NCBI GenBank assembly: GCA_036674765.1
Contig: JARVKI010000010.1
Span: forward strand, 186,001-250,000
Direction of reading: 5' to 3'
Length of the DNA: 64,000 bases
Origin: Seiridium cupressi
Lineage: Eukaryota > Ascomycota > Sordariomycetes > Amphisphaeriales > Sporocadaceae
Made by a program: the position numbers and the translations under genes
Shown: positions 23,012-34,797 of the stretch, one piece after another
How the letters are laid out: each line of letters begins with the position of its first letter
How positions within the stretch are numbered: position 1 is the first letter of the stretch
Notes under the pieces: generated by a model
What the model saw: the letters and a program-made list of their open reading frames with translations, nothing else
Database searches by the model: none
What the model was told of the DNA's origin: nothing

Positions 23012-23110
23012 AGGTCTGCCTGGGGATCGAACCCAGAATCTCCTGATGTCAACTGATTACTGCAAGTATTCACTCGTAGTCAGACGCAATGCCAATTCTG
23101 CCAACAGACC
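23012..23110 (-). tRNA. tRNA-Arg(ACG) with a 26-base intron
   Basis: Minus-strand cloverleaf. The acceptor stem GGTCTGT pairs with GCAGACC (one G-U). The D stem is GCAG/TTGC, the anticodon stem TCTGA pairs with TCAGG, the variable loop has five bases, and the T arm is CTGGG TTCGATC CCCAG. The anticodon loop reads CT-ACG-A, so it decodes CGU/CGC as arginine. The exon order GCGTCTGACTACGA...ATCAGGAGATT matches eukaryotic tRNA-Arg(ACG). A 26-base intron (23073-23048) sits at the canonical position after base 37. Mature length is 73 bases before CCA addition. Confidence 0.93.
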
Positions 23111-23511
23111 TTGTTGAATGCCGAGGACGTTGTCAGAGACTATGTTGGTCAGGGTGGAGGTGAGTGCAGAGTTTTCCACACTACGGACGCCGTTGGTTGT
23201 GTTGGGATATCGCAATTTGTCAGTGTGCATCGTAGGATGTTAGGCGACGAGTTGGATGGTGTGGGTATACTGGGTTTGCTGGGGGTGGGGCGTGGTTGGC
23301 ACTAGACTAGTCATCGTCGAGGGTGAGATTGCTCCATACTCATGATGTACAAAAGACCAAGATGGTCTACTTATTATCCATTACGACGCTACCCAGAACT
23401 AGAATGCAAATGGTAGAAGTGAAGGCGGGTCTGGATAGAAGACCAACACGACGGGCGAGCAAGCGCTATACCGGCAGCTCCTTACTAGTTCCTGTACCCC
23501 GAGGGTAGACT
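23111..23511. other. intergenic between tRNA and oxalate decarboxylase
   Basis: Contains a short Gly/Val-rich open frame (23111-23305) that starts at the tRNA edge and has no motif. It is probably spurious. No other element is seen. Confidence 0.45.
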
Positions 23512-25069
23512 TTACTGGAGCAGAATCTGCTTTTCCTTCTTCAGAGTCTTGGCGACGTCCAACGGGATCTTCAGGACGTCGGCCACGATGTTCGCGGGAG
23601 TCAACGCCAACCACTGTGTCAGAGAGATGTCCTTGACCCTGTCGCTCTTGTAGATCTCGATCCACACGAGTTCTTCCGTAGGTGACGTGTTCTCGATGTA
23701 ATGGCCTGTCACGAGTTAGAATTAACCAGTAGACTAGAATGATACTTGGTGTACTTGCCGCTGTTGTCAGGGAACATGGCAGTGTCGCCAGCGGAGAAGT
23801 CAAATGTTCGTGCATTGGTGTTGCCAATGAAGACGGTCGCTCTTGCTTGGCCTTGGTGAAAGTATAACCACTCAGCGGCCTGCAGTCATCAGCAATTGCA
23901 AAGCGAGTTTAATGGAGTTGCGTGGTCTACTCACATTAGGATGCCAGTGAAGCTCCCTCAGACCGCCGGGTTGGAGTGTGACGACAGTAGCTGCAATGGT
24001 TGTGGCAATTGGGAATGTTGTTGAGTCAATGATACGGAGTGTACCGCCATGACCAGGGACATTCTCTAAGGCATGCTGTTTCCCAAAGTAGACATAATAT
24101 GCATTGCCAGTCAACTCGCCATTTCCACCTGTGACGTCCTGTGTATCGACCGTTGCATTCAGGATGTATGGATTCGGAGAGGGGACACTGCCAAAAACAG
24201 ACTCGGAAAGGTTGAAGTTCTTGGCCAAAACCGAGACAGGGGTATGGGCCACCCAGTCGTCAATGTTGAAGGTCGTGCTACGATATTTGTTAGCTGTATT
24301 CAAGCTTGTGGTGATGGGACCTGCTCACCCGACGGCATCGAAATTGCCCTCGTCAAAGACGAGCAGAAACTCATTCTCATCCTCGAGGCCTGTATGTTTA
24401 TGAAACTGGTCAGAAGCGTGTCCGAGTTATTTTTTACACGTGGCACACCTTGAACTGTGCGGGCTTCTCCCTTGGGGAAATACCAGACGTCGCCGACTTC
24501 CAATTTGGCGACCTGGGATTCACCATTCTCGTTGACAGCCGAGACGAGAATTGATCCGGCATAGACGTAACCCCATTCAGCCTAAATCACTGGTCAGTTC
24601 CTTTTTTTATTTCACCAATAGATGAAAACATCACTTACAACGCGATGCCAATGCAGTTCTCGAATCGCGCCCTTGGTAAGGTGCTGCTGAGCAGCGGATA
24701 TATCAACACTGACAGGCAGGTCGGTGACAACCTGCTCCCTGACCCAACCACCCTTTAAGATACGGGTCCGCGAGTCAGAAAAACTCCATTTCAGATCCGG
24801 CACGACGCCATTGTCGGTACTCTGCTGGCCCAGATTATCAGGGTTTTGGAGATCGAGTGCCTTATTGGTCCCCCCCTAATGAATCTCGTTAGTGTTGGAA
24901 CAAGTCAATCACTGCAAGACTGTGACTGACCTAGTATAGGAGCTCCTTTACCATCGCCATCAACAGGCTGCCCGGATCCGAATCCGCTCGCGCGGCCACT
25001 GACCAGTGCTTCGGTCGTGTGGCCCCAGACAAGGGCAGTGACGACTGTGCTGAGAAGCGATTTCATCAT
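23512..25069 (-). CDS. secreted bicupin oxalate decarboxylase
   Basis: Mn-dependent bicupin converting oxalate to formate and CO2, predicted secreted (signal peptide MMKSLLSTVVTALVWGHTTE). Seven exons: 25069-24931, 24875-24639, 24581-24449, 24389-24329, 24277-23935, 23879-23759, 23705-23512. Cupin 1 has RELHWHRV and AEWGYVYAG; cupin 2 has RELHWHPN and AEWLYFHQG, so both metal-binding HxH motifs are present. The last intron has a GC donor (GCAAGT) rather than GT; only this choice restores the join DNSG-HYIENTS. At the exon 1/2 join the seven-G run (24870-24876) gives one base too many for the expected ILGGTNKALDL, so there is a frameshift or a sequencing error. Without that base the product is 408 residues. 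Confidence 0.88.
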
Positions 25070-26485
25070 GGAGAGCAGACAGTGACTCGACCAGTGTCTA
25101 GCAAGTTACTATGATCTTGGAGCTTCTGCGGGATATGTAACATTGTTATAGGCTCCCTTTGTTTATCAATCGCGTCAGCAAAGCGGATGATCCCGTAGCA
25201 CGTCTTAGAGTGCAGCATGTCGCCTTACTGGGCATGTCACTGCCTCAACAAGTGTTTCTCGAAAGCACATCATTAAAGTTGATTTGTGCAATATTGCGCT
25301 GAAAGTACCTTTGGAGGTTTTCCATAAACGGGATGAATAATTGCGGATCACCTGCGTTTTCGTCGATGCTTCAATGACACAAGCACGATATATTGCGTGA
25401 TGGCTTGGCATCGAGTCAGCATTTCCCCAAAGGAACAGAAAAGCGACATCAACAACCATACATGCCGAATCGTCATCTGGACTAAGCATTTAAGCTTCTC
25501 CGCGATCACTGGGATCCCTTTGCTTTGGACTTGGGATCTGCATCTGTCAAGCTACCACTCTATACTAGGTTTAAGCGGTGAATCCCCACAATGCACGTTC
25601 TATTCACCAAAGAACGACCTAGCCCGGCATTTGGAAACTCTCCCCTGGTCCCATGTTTTCAATAATCTCGGGATGCAGCTTACCGGAATCAGCGTCACAG
25701 TGTTGATCATCCGAAAATGGAGGTGGACTCATCTAGAGGTCCACCATGATTGGCTTTCACCTTTCCGGCAACAGTCGTGTGTGCATAGCACCTCTCGATC
25801 GTCAGGGGGGCACATAGGCAAGACGCAGTGTGATCAAAACATATCACCATGTACTATCATGATAGACGTTACCAAGACCCCATTCGCGCATGGCTTTGAT
25901 ATCGACATCTTCCACTAGCAGATTATGGCTCACGGCAACCCAAGTATCCGGGAGAAGAGCTCTGCTAAACCTGCCGTGAAGCATTAAGACAAACTTTGAA
26001 CTAGATTCCCGGGTTCCAAGATCTTATCTCGAAAGACTTGATGTCGCCATTGCAGGCAGCCCTACTATTTGTTTCTTGCATGGCACTTGGGTTGTTTGGC
26101 GACCTGCCACACGACGGCATCAGGTAAATCCCACTTGCCGGCTCCTCGAGTAGCGGAAACCCTTGGGTTGAAATTTAAATTATCGAAGATACTTCCTGAA
26201 GAACTGAATGTTGTGATTATTGGGAGCAGTAACACCATCGCAACGCGGAAATGTATCACAGGATCGACATGCTCGCGTCAGATGCTGGGTGTACGCTAGT
26301 GATCGAGGCAAATGGCTGTCTTCGTAGACCAGAGAGAAGGAAAGAGTGACGGACTTATATAAACCAGAAATCATCCACATGATATCAGAAACTACCTCAA
26401 ACTCACTCACCAGGTCATTCCATCCTAGCTATTCGCTGATCATTTCGTCCTTGACAAATTCATCTGCTCCATCGGATCCACAGCC
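25070..26485. promoter_or_regulatory. divergent intergenic region, oxalate decarboxylase / SBP56-like gene
   Basis: About 1.4 kb separates two divergent secreted-protein genes and must hold both promoters. A 173-codon open frame at 25397-25918 has no motif and unlikely composition, and I regard it as spurious. Confidence 0.4.
26356..26363 (+). promoter_or_regulatory. TATA-like box of the SBP56-like gene
   Basis: TATATAAA lies about 130 bases upstream of the ATG at 26486. A CT-rich, AC-rich stretch follows, as is common in fungal leaders. Confidence 0.4.
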
Positions 26486-28096
26486 ATGTCTCTGAGACTA
26501 TGGAAAGGCCTTGGCGCCTTGAGCGCTCTTACTCAAGCAGTTAGCGGGTTATCCTTGCCGCCTCTGATTCCCTCCATCCCGGGTGTAACAGAGCCTCTCG
26601 CCAGCAACGCGCCGCCTTTGCCTGTGTTGCAATTGCCTACACCTCCACTGGAGAGCCCACCCTTTACCCCAAGCAACCTCAAGCCGAAGAAGATTGGCTA
26701 CTTCTGGACGGGCGCAGGTGATAATATCCATGCAGATTTCTTAGCGACTTACAGCCTTGATGATGTAAGGGATGCTGAGGTTTACCATGGCTGCAGTATG
26801 TTAACATGATCAGGATACCTTTGGAACGCTTCTGTGGCTTACAGATGTGCCAACCAGTGGTAATAGCCCGCACCATCTAGGAACCTCTCTTGATGGCAAG
26901 ACTTTGGTCGGAGGTGGCCTCCTGTCGCTTCTCAAGACACAGGACACGGCTTATTACCTCGACACGACAAACCCCTACCGACCAACCTTCAAGAAGAGCA
27001 ACCGAGGAATCCTTTCATCCATCACTGATGAAATCCGTGCCAAACCCGATGGCGGATTCTTCATAACATACATGGGCTGTGAGTTGTACTGGTTAAAATC
27101 GTAGGGAATCGGACACTGAAAATTATCTTTTAGCTGCTGTCGGGACTTCTCCCGGCCGTTTGGTGGAGATTGATGCTGACTTCAACATCATCCACGAGTG
27201 GCCCGAAGATGTTTCAGGCACTCTGAACATCCTGGGAGAGCAGCATTCGCCTCATGGCCTGTCGATTGATTGGGATCGCAACGTGATCCTCACCTCGGAT
27301 TTCGTCGTCCCCCTATCCATCTTGAAGCCTACCCTCGGTATCCAACATGCGAACACTCTACGTCTCTGGGATCTGCCTACCCGCACTATCCTCAGCACGA
27401 TCACTATCCCCAACGTGAGTGACCTAGTCCTGCTTCACGGAGGCACAACAACTGACATTTAGACAGGGCCAAGGTATCCAAGACATCAAGTTCATTCCTG
27501 GCAACCCCGAGGGTGCCGCTCTAGCTACTGCTGTCGGTCTCGGCCAGGTCTGGATCATCTACCCACACCGCACCGACTCCAATGGCAACCAAGGTGTTGC
27601 GGAGCTGCTCTATGACCTGGGTGAGAAGGCTCGTAACGTCATTGCCATATAGTATGTCTTCCCACACTGTTCCGCCATGCATCTATGATACTAACGCACT
27701 CTCAGTTCCGACATTTCCAAGGACGGTAAATTTGCTTACTTTACCCTCACCACGGCCGACCACATTGCCGCTCTTGACATCAGCGACCTCAACAACGTCA
27801 AGCGCCTGGACGACCCAGATGAGGACCAACCTACCATTGGCCCACACTACATCAAGATCACGCCTGACCAGAAGCACATTGTCGTGACCGACTACTTCGT
27901 GCAGACTGGCGATATCGGTGTCATCAACACCCCGGCCGACTTCAGGGCTCTCTACATCGACATCCTGGACGACGGATCGCTGAGCTTCAACCGCAGTATT
28001 GAATTCCAGCGCGAGTTCGCCAACCGTGGCGGTGCTAAACCCCACTCGGCGGTAGTGTTTGATTTCACCGATCCTGGCAACCCGATCTACTACTAA
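26486..28096 (+). CDS. secreted selenium-binding protein 56 / methanethiol oxidase-like protein
   Basis: Relative of SBP56, whose studied members are beta-propeller methanethiol oxidases that form H2S, H2O2 and formaldehyde. Five exons (26486-26764, 26814-27078, 27134-27414, 27467-27651, 27706-28096) join in phase to 466 residues. A signal peptide (first ~21 residues) and a Pro-rich segment precede the domain. Family-type motifs are HHLGTSLDGKTLVGG, EQHSPHGLSIDWDRNVILTS, GQGIQDIKFIPGNPEG and PHYIKITPDQKHIVVTDYF. The conserved His-containing motifs (HHLG, SPHGL, PHYIK, KPHS) are present. Enzymatic activity is inferred from family only. Unlike the animal proteins it should enter the secretory pathway. 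Confidence 0.8.
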
Positions 28097-29041
28097 ACTG
28101 AATTGTTTCCTGGCGGTCTGGTAGTTATAATACGCGGTAGTAGGATATCTCGGGGGGATCGATGATCATATTTACATGTTGCTGCTTTCTTGGCAATAGA
28201 GTTTACTTATAATTATCTTATATTCCACTTAATGAAGTTGATTTGAAATCCTGTCCGTCTGAATGTGCAGCATTTGTCATTTGGCGTGGTACTTGCTACT
28301 CTACTAAGATTTGCACTTGCTGGTTCTGGTTTTTTTTTTTTTCCTCAATTGACAATCCAGTTCTGTGGCTGAATGTCCACGACCAAAGCGCTTGATGGTT
28401 ACACCCACGATCTTATGTGATTTTAAAATAATGGAAGACACTACTCCACTAGAGCTCACCAGATTGTAGGCCTCAGAACAACTGCTTTGTGTGAGTACCT
28501 TGAGGCCTACCGTATATTCCAGATTCTATTGCGACATCACAGATCGTATTCCCGATGACTGACTAGCTATGGTATAAGATTATGTATGCATCGGCTCTTC
28601 GGCAACTAGCGAGAGCAGCGAGCCAAGCCTTGCGCCCAAGGTTACTTTCCCATAGGCTTGCTACTGTATTTCAGCTCGGCGCATGGATACAATGGAACCC
28701 ACACTGCATTTCCTCACCGTCGATTGTTGTCTATCGACATCAAGAATTGTACTTTCCACTGATGTGGGGCTATGTCACGTTATGGATGGGGCTTGGTTGA
28801 CCGCGCTAACCGAAGGGATGCGGATGCCACGCCGCAGACGCTCGAGGCAGTGATGATTGAATTGACCCGGACTCCAAACACTAAGGCTTCAGCCGTAGAG
28901 TTTCCTCAAGGTGGCAGACGTCAGCAATCATCGGATTCCGTACAAGACGGGCCTGGACACCTTACTGAGCACACTGGACGATGAAGGAACCCGGAACCAC
29001 GCCGCCGCGTCGAATCCAGCAAGGGACGCGGTCGGGGCGCC
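28097..29041. other. intergenic, includes a T13 tract
   Basis: No gene supported. A run of 13 T occurs at 28330-28342. Short open frames at 28582-29114 overlap and show no motif. Confidence 0.5.
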
Positions 29042-30627
29042 ATGGCGGCAGCTCCTTCTTCAGCTATCCGCTGGGCGACAAATGAGGACTGGGAGGCGCA
29101 CAAGGAAACGATAGAGTATCTCTATTGCGAGCTTCACATGCCACTGAAAGAAGTTGATGTGATCCTGCGAGAGAACTATGACTTGCACGCTACGTATGCA
29201 CACGCGGCCTGCCTCCAGAATAGAGCCTTCCATAAGCTGAGCCCGCTGCTGACTTGTCTCACAGCCAAAGGATGTACAAGTCACGCCTCAAGAAGTGGGG
29301 GTTTCGAAAGCATATGTCTGCCGCAGAGACACGAGAGGTGAACCGCCAGGTTTACCTTGGCATAGCTCAATTGCCTCTTGTTCGCGGCCGGGCGCTCGGC
29401 TCTCAGAGGCTGAAATCCTGGTTGCAAAGGGCCAATGACCGCAACCGAAGGAAACTCGTTGCCTATCCGCAGTCCCCGAGGCACCTTCTACCACCGCAAT
29501 CCATGCACATTTCGGAGAGCGCCCTCTACGAGGTTTCAAGGTATTCGCGTGTTGCTGTGGAGAGTGGATGCTGGAACTTTTCAACCATGGACGCCCTGAA
29601 AAACGCGACTTCCGACTGGGGAATGTTGTTCAGAGAAGGTGTCCTGCAGGTTGGCAAGAAGCACAACTACACTGTTGGATTTCGACTTCTCGACAACTGC
29701 TGTGCACAGTTCCAAGCTGTCCTGCGAAAGGAGGAGCCAATTCTAGTGTGGGCTATGTATCTTGGAATCCTTGAGCTGGCAGATACTGCCGAAGAGCAAC
29801 TCACCCATACTTTCACCAAGTTTTTCGCCAGCATGTGCCTCGTCGAGCTGGGTGCCCACCACCCACTGACCAAGCTGATCCACTGTATTCAGTCGATGGA
29901 TATCAACCAAGCTAGGTTGTCAGCCACGTCAATTCTCGGGGCTCAACTCGACGTAATCCGCCAGCATGTCGGCCGGGGAAACGCTTTCATTGATCTGAAA
30001 TTGGTCATGGTCATGGAATGGTTGCATGACTTGGGCTTGGTCTCCTATGAATTCTGCTTCGCGGAAATCGACGGTGTCATTAAAGAACTTCAGAGCAGTC
30101 TAATTGTTGATGAGACGGATTCTAGTTTTGGCATTATCTGGTGTACACTGCTCTTTGCCGGATGGTTGCTCGCCGGTGGCCATTATGTGGAAGCCAGCGC
30201 CGCCCTGAAAAAAGTCGAAGAATGGCATCGGAATCGGCGTTTGACTCTCGGTCATGACGAGAGAGTTTGGCCAGAAATTTTCACAATGAAAGCTCTGATC
30301 GAAGAAAGGATGTCCGTGTATGGGGCACGAGATGGTTTCGAGGCCCACGCTGCCGGCTCGGTGGTTGAGCAGCAGCCTCGGGATGGGCTTGTTCGAGACT
30401 CCTACGGAGCTCATGACCGCGTCCGAACAATAAAGAGTCTCCAGGATGGAATCGTCACAATTAGACCTGAATCCAATAGCGATGCGACTAACCGACTCGG
30501 GTCTCAAATGCAACCGGCGTCAAGCCAAGGCATAGGGGTGCTTGTCGAGCAGTGGTTGGTAGACCCGGATCAATTGAAGGCCGACCAATGGACCCCTCTG
30601 TTCAGATGGGTGACGAAGCCGAAATGA
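29042..30627 (+). CDS. Clr5 domain protein
   Basis: A 504-residue protein from two exons, 29042-29193 and 29265-30627, joined in phase 2. The N-terminal Clr5 domain (about residues 12-65) reads WEAHKETIEYLYCELHMPLK, then after the intron QRMYKSRLKKWGFRKHM. This helix-turn-helix-like domain is found in many filamentous-fungal proteins, some linked to heterochromatin silencing in fission yeast. The rest is mostly helical, with WVMYLGILELADTAEEQ-like leucine-rich segments and FAGWLLAGGHYVEASAALKK, perhaps TPR-like. Its partners are unknown. Confidence 0.82.
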
Positions 30628-32027
30628 AAAATGCCAAGATATATAAAAACAAAGTTCTCCGTGCTGGATTTGGGGTCAAAACGTCTTGAAAACACGGTGA
30701 TCTGCTCTGCTCCCCGGGCTACGCTCTTCGATCATTCGAATTAGAGATTATTTAACCTTCATCAACACTCGCTTTATAGAACATAGATCCACAGTCACGA
30801 GACGAGTGGTATAGAAAATAACGGATGACTCACGACTCACGATGATGCTAACGGATGCAATTCTAGGTTCATTATCGTTCGTCAGTTCTGTCACCATATC
30901 ATCAGACTCAGCCATAACGGTCGAATGGCGGAACATGGCAGATCCAGGTCGTGCAGGGGGTGTCTGTGAGAGTCATGTCGATCTGACCAGCCTCGCATTT
31001 CGGGCGAATAGCTCGCTTTCTAGACCCCCAAGGGAACAATATCCACCCTTGATCTCTCCTCCGATGCATCTAAATAGAGCGTCCCGCGTTGAGTACCGCA
31101 GCGGATGTCGAAGGAGCTATATTTAGAGCTGTGGCCCGGCCAATGGGCTGACCTTATCGTAGCCCTGCAGGGAGGCTGAGTTTGCAGCCAGCTCCAAGCC
31201 TTCCCGTTTCCATGCGATAGGCCATCAACTCCGACGCGTGTTCCCCGGTGGTTCCCTGCAAAGGCCCCGGGCCACAGGCGGTATTCCCTAACTTGTACAA
31301 TATTGAAAAGTTGGGGGCACAAAAACTCGGTGTGCTCTTCAATTGGTCAGCGATACGTCCCGAAATTTCGGTCCACTTTGAAACGTGGGGATGTGGCTCG
31401 CGACGTTTTGCCTGTGCCCATTTTCTGCAGTCTTCCTACCAACACTACCATGTGGAACAATCCAACCTCCTTGGAGACCTCGGAGCAATCACTTGTTACT
31501 GGATACCGTGGGACTCTGCGCCAGTCTTGTGTCAGTGAAGGCGTAGGGGAAAAAAAGAAAAAAGAAAAAGGGACTCTGTTGTTATCCTTTGAGCACGGTC
31601 GACCAACAACTTCGAGTGTCGTCTTGTGGGGCGACACAGCTACAGTCCGGGCGTAGATATCCAGCGAGGCTGTAGGATTCGCTACCCTGCTTTGTGTGAG
31701 ACCTGAACGTGGAGGATTTGTGTATCGGCTGCACGGCCGTGCATATGCAGGGAGCTCAGATAGAAGTTCAACTAACTTCATTCCGAAAATGTGTTTTATT
31801 CCCTATGGCGCAGGATGAACATTCCGTTAAACACCCGTGGACGAGGCTTGGGTTCCATGCAGAAAAGAATGGTGCAATTCCATGTTGGACGCTTGGCTTC
31901 AAGTATAATATGAGCGTGCCTGTACCACGAGTATTGCGATTCTGAGCACTCCAGTTCTGCATAGGTGCACAGGTCCGCAAGGCTGCATTGATCCCTAAGA
32001 GCCATCTCTGTCATCCCATATTGCATC
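30628..32027. other. intergenic, no gene seen
   Basis: About 1.4 kb. It contains an A/G-rich run near 31550-31570 and overlapping short frames on both strands, none with a start, splice pattern and motif that together support a gene. Confidence 0.5.
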
Positions 32028-34157
32028 ATGCTCTTCTCCCACTTCAGTCACGCTCTTATCTGGGCATCGGCACTAGCAACTGCTAGTGCCGGTCCTTCGA
32101 GCTCAGATATATCGATCCATACTCGCAATGCTCCTGGCAGGTCCGCATCAGACACTCTTCGAGCCTTGGGCCGAGCACTGCAACACGCGTCCATCCAAAA
32201 ACGAGACAATGTCTTCAAGAACAGCACATCGATCGAGAAGTCGTGGACAGATGCTACTCTTTTCAAAATGTAAGTCGAGCAGAACCCCACCGAGACAGCT
32301 ATTAGAGACTCATACACAATAAAGGGAAAAGACAGTGAAGAAGGGCAATGCAACAGCGACAGGCTCAATCGAATTCATCTGTACGACATGTTACGTCAAG
32401 ACCAAGGCCACTGCCCAGCTGACGATTGACGGCACCTTCAATGCCACTGCGGCTTTTGATAACGTGAGCACTTCCCACGAGTTCTGTTTACCGAATATGT
32501 GATGTGGGATAAAGAGCTTTGGGACCGCAGCGCGGCGGGAGGTGAAGGAGCAAGGGGGAGGAAGGGAAACCTTCCTATAACCAGACAAGATTCGTTATAC
32601 TTAATCCAGTGACTAATGATTCTTCTCTTCAGGTAACCGATCAGATCGGCGATCAATTTGAGAATCTCACTACTACAGTCGTGGATTACGTCGATGGTTA
32701 CATCTCGAGCACGGTGCACAATCTCGCAGACGGAATCGACGCTTCGGATTTCGCTTTGCCACCCATTGACGTTGACTTCCACATCGGCATACCCGAAGTG
32801 CCCGAGACCCATCTCTCATTCCAGTTTGATGATTTGGAACTCTACGTGCTGCTCGATACAATTTTAGCGGGTGGCCTAACGTACAACTTAAACTTGTACA
32901 CTTCCAATACCCCAATGGGCATCTCAATTGGCGATGATGTCAAGGCTGGTGTCATACTTACAATTGATCTGATCATGACTGCTGAGGCCGAGATCGACAT
33001 TACTAGCGGGTTCCATATCAAGCTCGATGATGGTGTGGCTTTCGACATTGCCCTGTTCGGCCAGAACGTATCTGACACGACATTGTAAGTAGTATTTGTT
33101 CGACAACTACAATTGTTGCCAACTAATTCCTGTTATAGCAATGGTGGCAGCTTTGAGTTCCTACCCGTAACGATTCAAGGCGCCGGGGTCCTCTCCGCAG
33201 TCCTCCGCGTAGGGGTATCAGCAGGTTTCGACCTCAAGACGGAAACCGACAGCACCCTGTTCGACGTGTCGGCAGGCGTCATGGCGGGGGTCTTCGCCCA
33301 CATCGCCGAGTTCACCACCAACGTGACCGCCTCGCTGGACGGAGACGACGACGGCTGTGCCCTGCGCGTGGAGGAGTCGTACCAGCTGGCCATCGGCGCC
33401 GCCGCGGGCGCCACCATCGCCTTGGACGACCACACGTGGGGCCCGGTGCCCGCGACGACCGTGCCGGTCTTTTACACGACCATCGCGGGCGCGTGTGCAG
33501 TCACGAAGACGCCCACGGCTTCTGCGACGACCAAGTCGGCCGACAAGAGGGAGGACCTGACCACGACGACGCTCGAACACACCGACACGTACACTGGTGT
33601 CGAGTGTCTGTCGACTGGTCTCGTGAACTGCCCCGCCTCGCTGCAGACGACCGCTATCACATCATCAGTCAAGTCACTCGTGACGTCCGTAGCGTCTGGC
33701 GTGACCGCCGCGTGGCCCTCGTCCGTGCTGTCCTCGGTCCCGACGACGCTTCCCTTCGGCACAGCGGTCAGGGACCTGTTCGCCACGACCGGGGCGCCGA
33801 CATCGTACAGCCCAACACCGACCAGTATCTCGCAGGATGTGTCCAACTTCGTTAACGGTGTCGATAAGCGCATCATCATCGGTGTGTGCGTCGGCGTGGG
33901 CGGTGCGCTCATCCTCGGTATTATTGGATGCTGTCTGTAAGTAGCTACTTTTCACTCCCCCATTCACCTTGTCCGTCCATGCAAACTTGGTTACTGACTT
34001 TGATTGGACTTGTAGCTTACGTCACCGGCGCCGAAAGTATGCAGCGGTGCCAACTGTGCCAGGTCCCACGATCGTTGTGCAGACGCCCGCGCTGTATTCT
34101 GCTGGCTTTGGGGAAGCAAAAAAGACACCAGCCAGCGTCAGCGTGTCACACTATTAA
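32028..34157 (+). CDS. single-pass type I membrane protein, unknown function
   Basis: Five exons (32028-32269, 32325-32463, 32633-33084, 33139-33936, 34016-34157) join in phase to 590 residues. A signal peptide (LIWASALATASAG) leads a large ectodomain with the motif IEFICTTCYVKTKATAQL, many beta-like alternating segments and several N-x-S/T sites. A Ser/Thr-rich stalk follows (TPTASATTKSA... to SPTPTSISQ). One transmembrane helix at about 521-544 (IIIGVCVGVGGALILGIIG) precedes a basic stop-transfer LRHRRRKY and a 45-residue tail. The layout resembles cell-wall sensors or surface glycoproteins. No named family is recognised. Confidence 0.8.
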
Positions 34158-34797
34158 CGAATTCTTGACGGGTATTCTCTTATATAGCATATGATTTTTC
34201 TCGATAGTTATTGGGTCGGTGTTTGACTGGTTTTTCGTGATTTATTATGGAGTGGGTCTTCACGGAAGGGACATGATCTTTCACGATTCCACTCTGCTCA
34301 CTGTAGATGGCGTAAGAATACCCCAAATGATATTTTTTTCAATTAATTTGTATGACCTGGTCCATATGGGGATGACTGCTCTTCTGGTGTGCGCAAGAAG
34401 TGCGTACTTTAATCAGCCCAAGACTCTAGAGACTTTTCTGGAGTGTTCATCGTCGTAGGCAAAGAATGAAGATCTGTGTGCGTTTCTTTGATCCTAGTTA
34501 CATTCTTTCCAAATCTGCCCTTACGCCTGGTTATGCAGTGCTCTCTCCAATGCTCCTTTTCCATCATACATCGTTCATATAGAATTCTAGAATGTTAGCA
34601 TTTAGTTCTCTGCTATAATGCTGGGCAAGGTAGGCTTTAGTGCAGGGCAGTAATAGAATGATCTTGACCCATTGTGAAGAACTGGCTTTCGCATCGAGTC
34701 ATTTTTGAGATGGTAAATATCACCACTACAATACCGAGGGACAATTGAACAAGGGCAGTGATGAATGAGATTGACTTACCCGTTCATAAATGGCCAT
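34158..34797. other. intergenic, convergent 3' regions
   Basis: Spacer between convergent genes. A 79-codon open frame at 34219-34458 shows no motif. Nothing else is seen. Confidence 0.5.

Noticed and set aside
23012..23110. Class II (Leu/Ser) tRNA with a long variable arm
   Set aside because: Pairing the anticodon stem with the second ATCAGG gives a standard five-base variable loop and an intron at the canonical position, matching tRNA-Arg(ACG).
25397..25918. A 173-codon open frame between oxalate decarboxylase and the SBP56-like gene
   Set aside because: It shows no motif, has a composition rich in Trp, His and Ser, and no promoter or partner exon was found.
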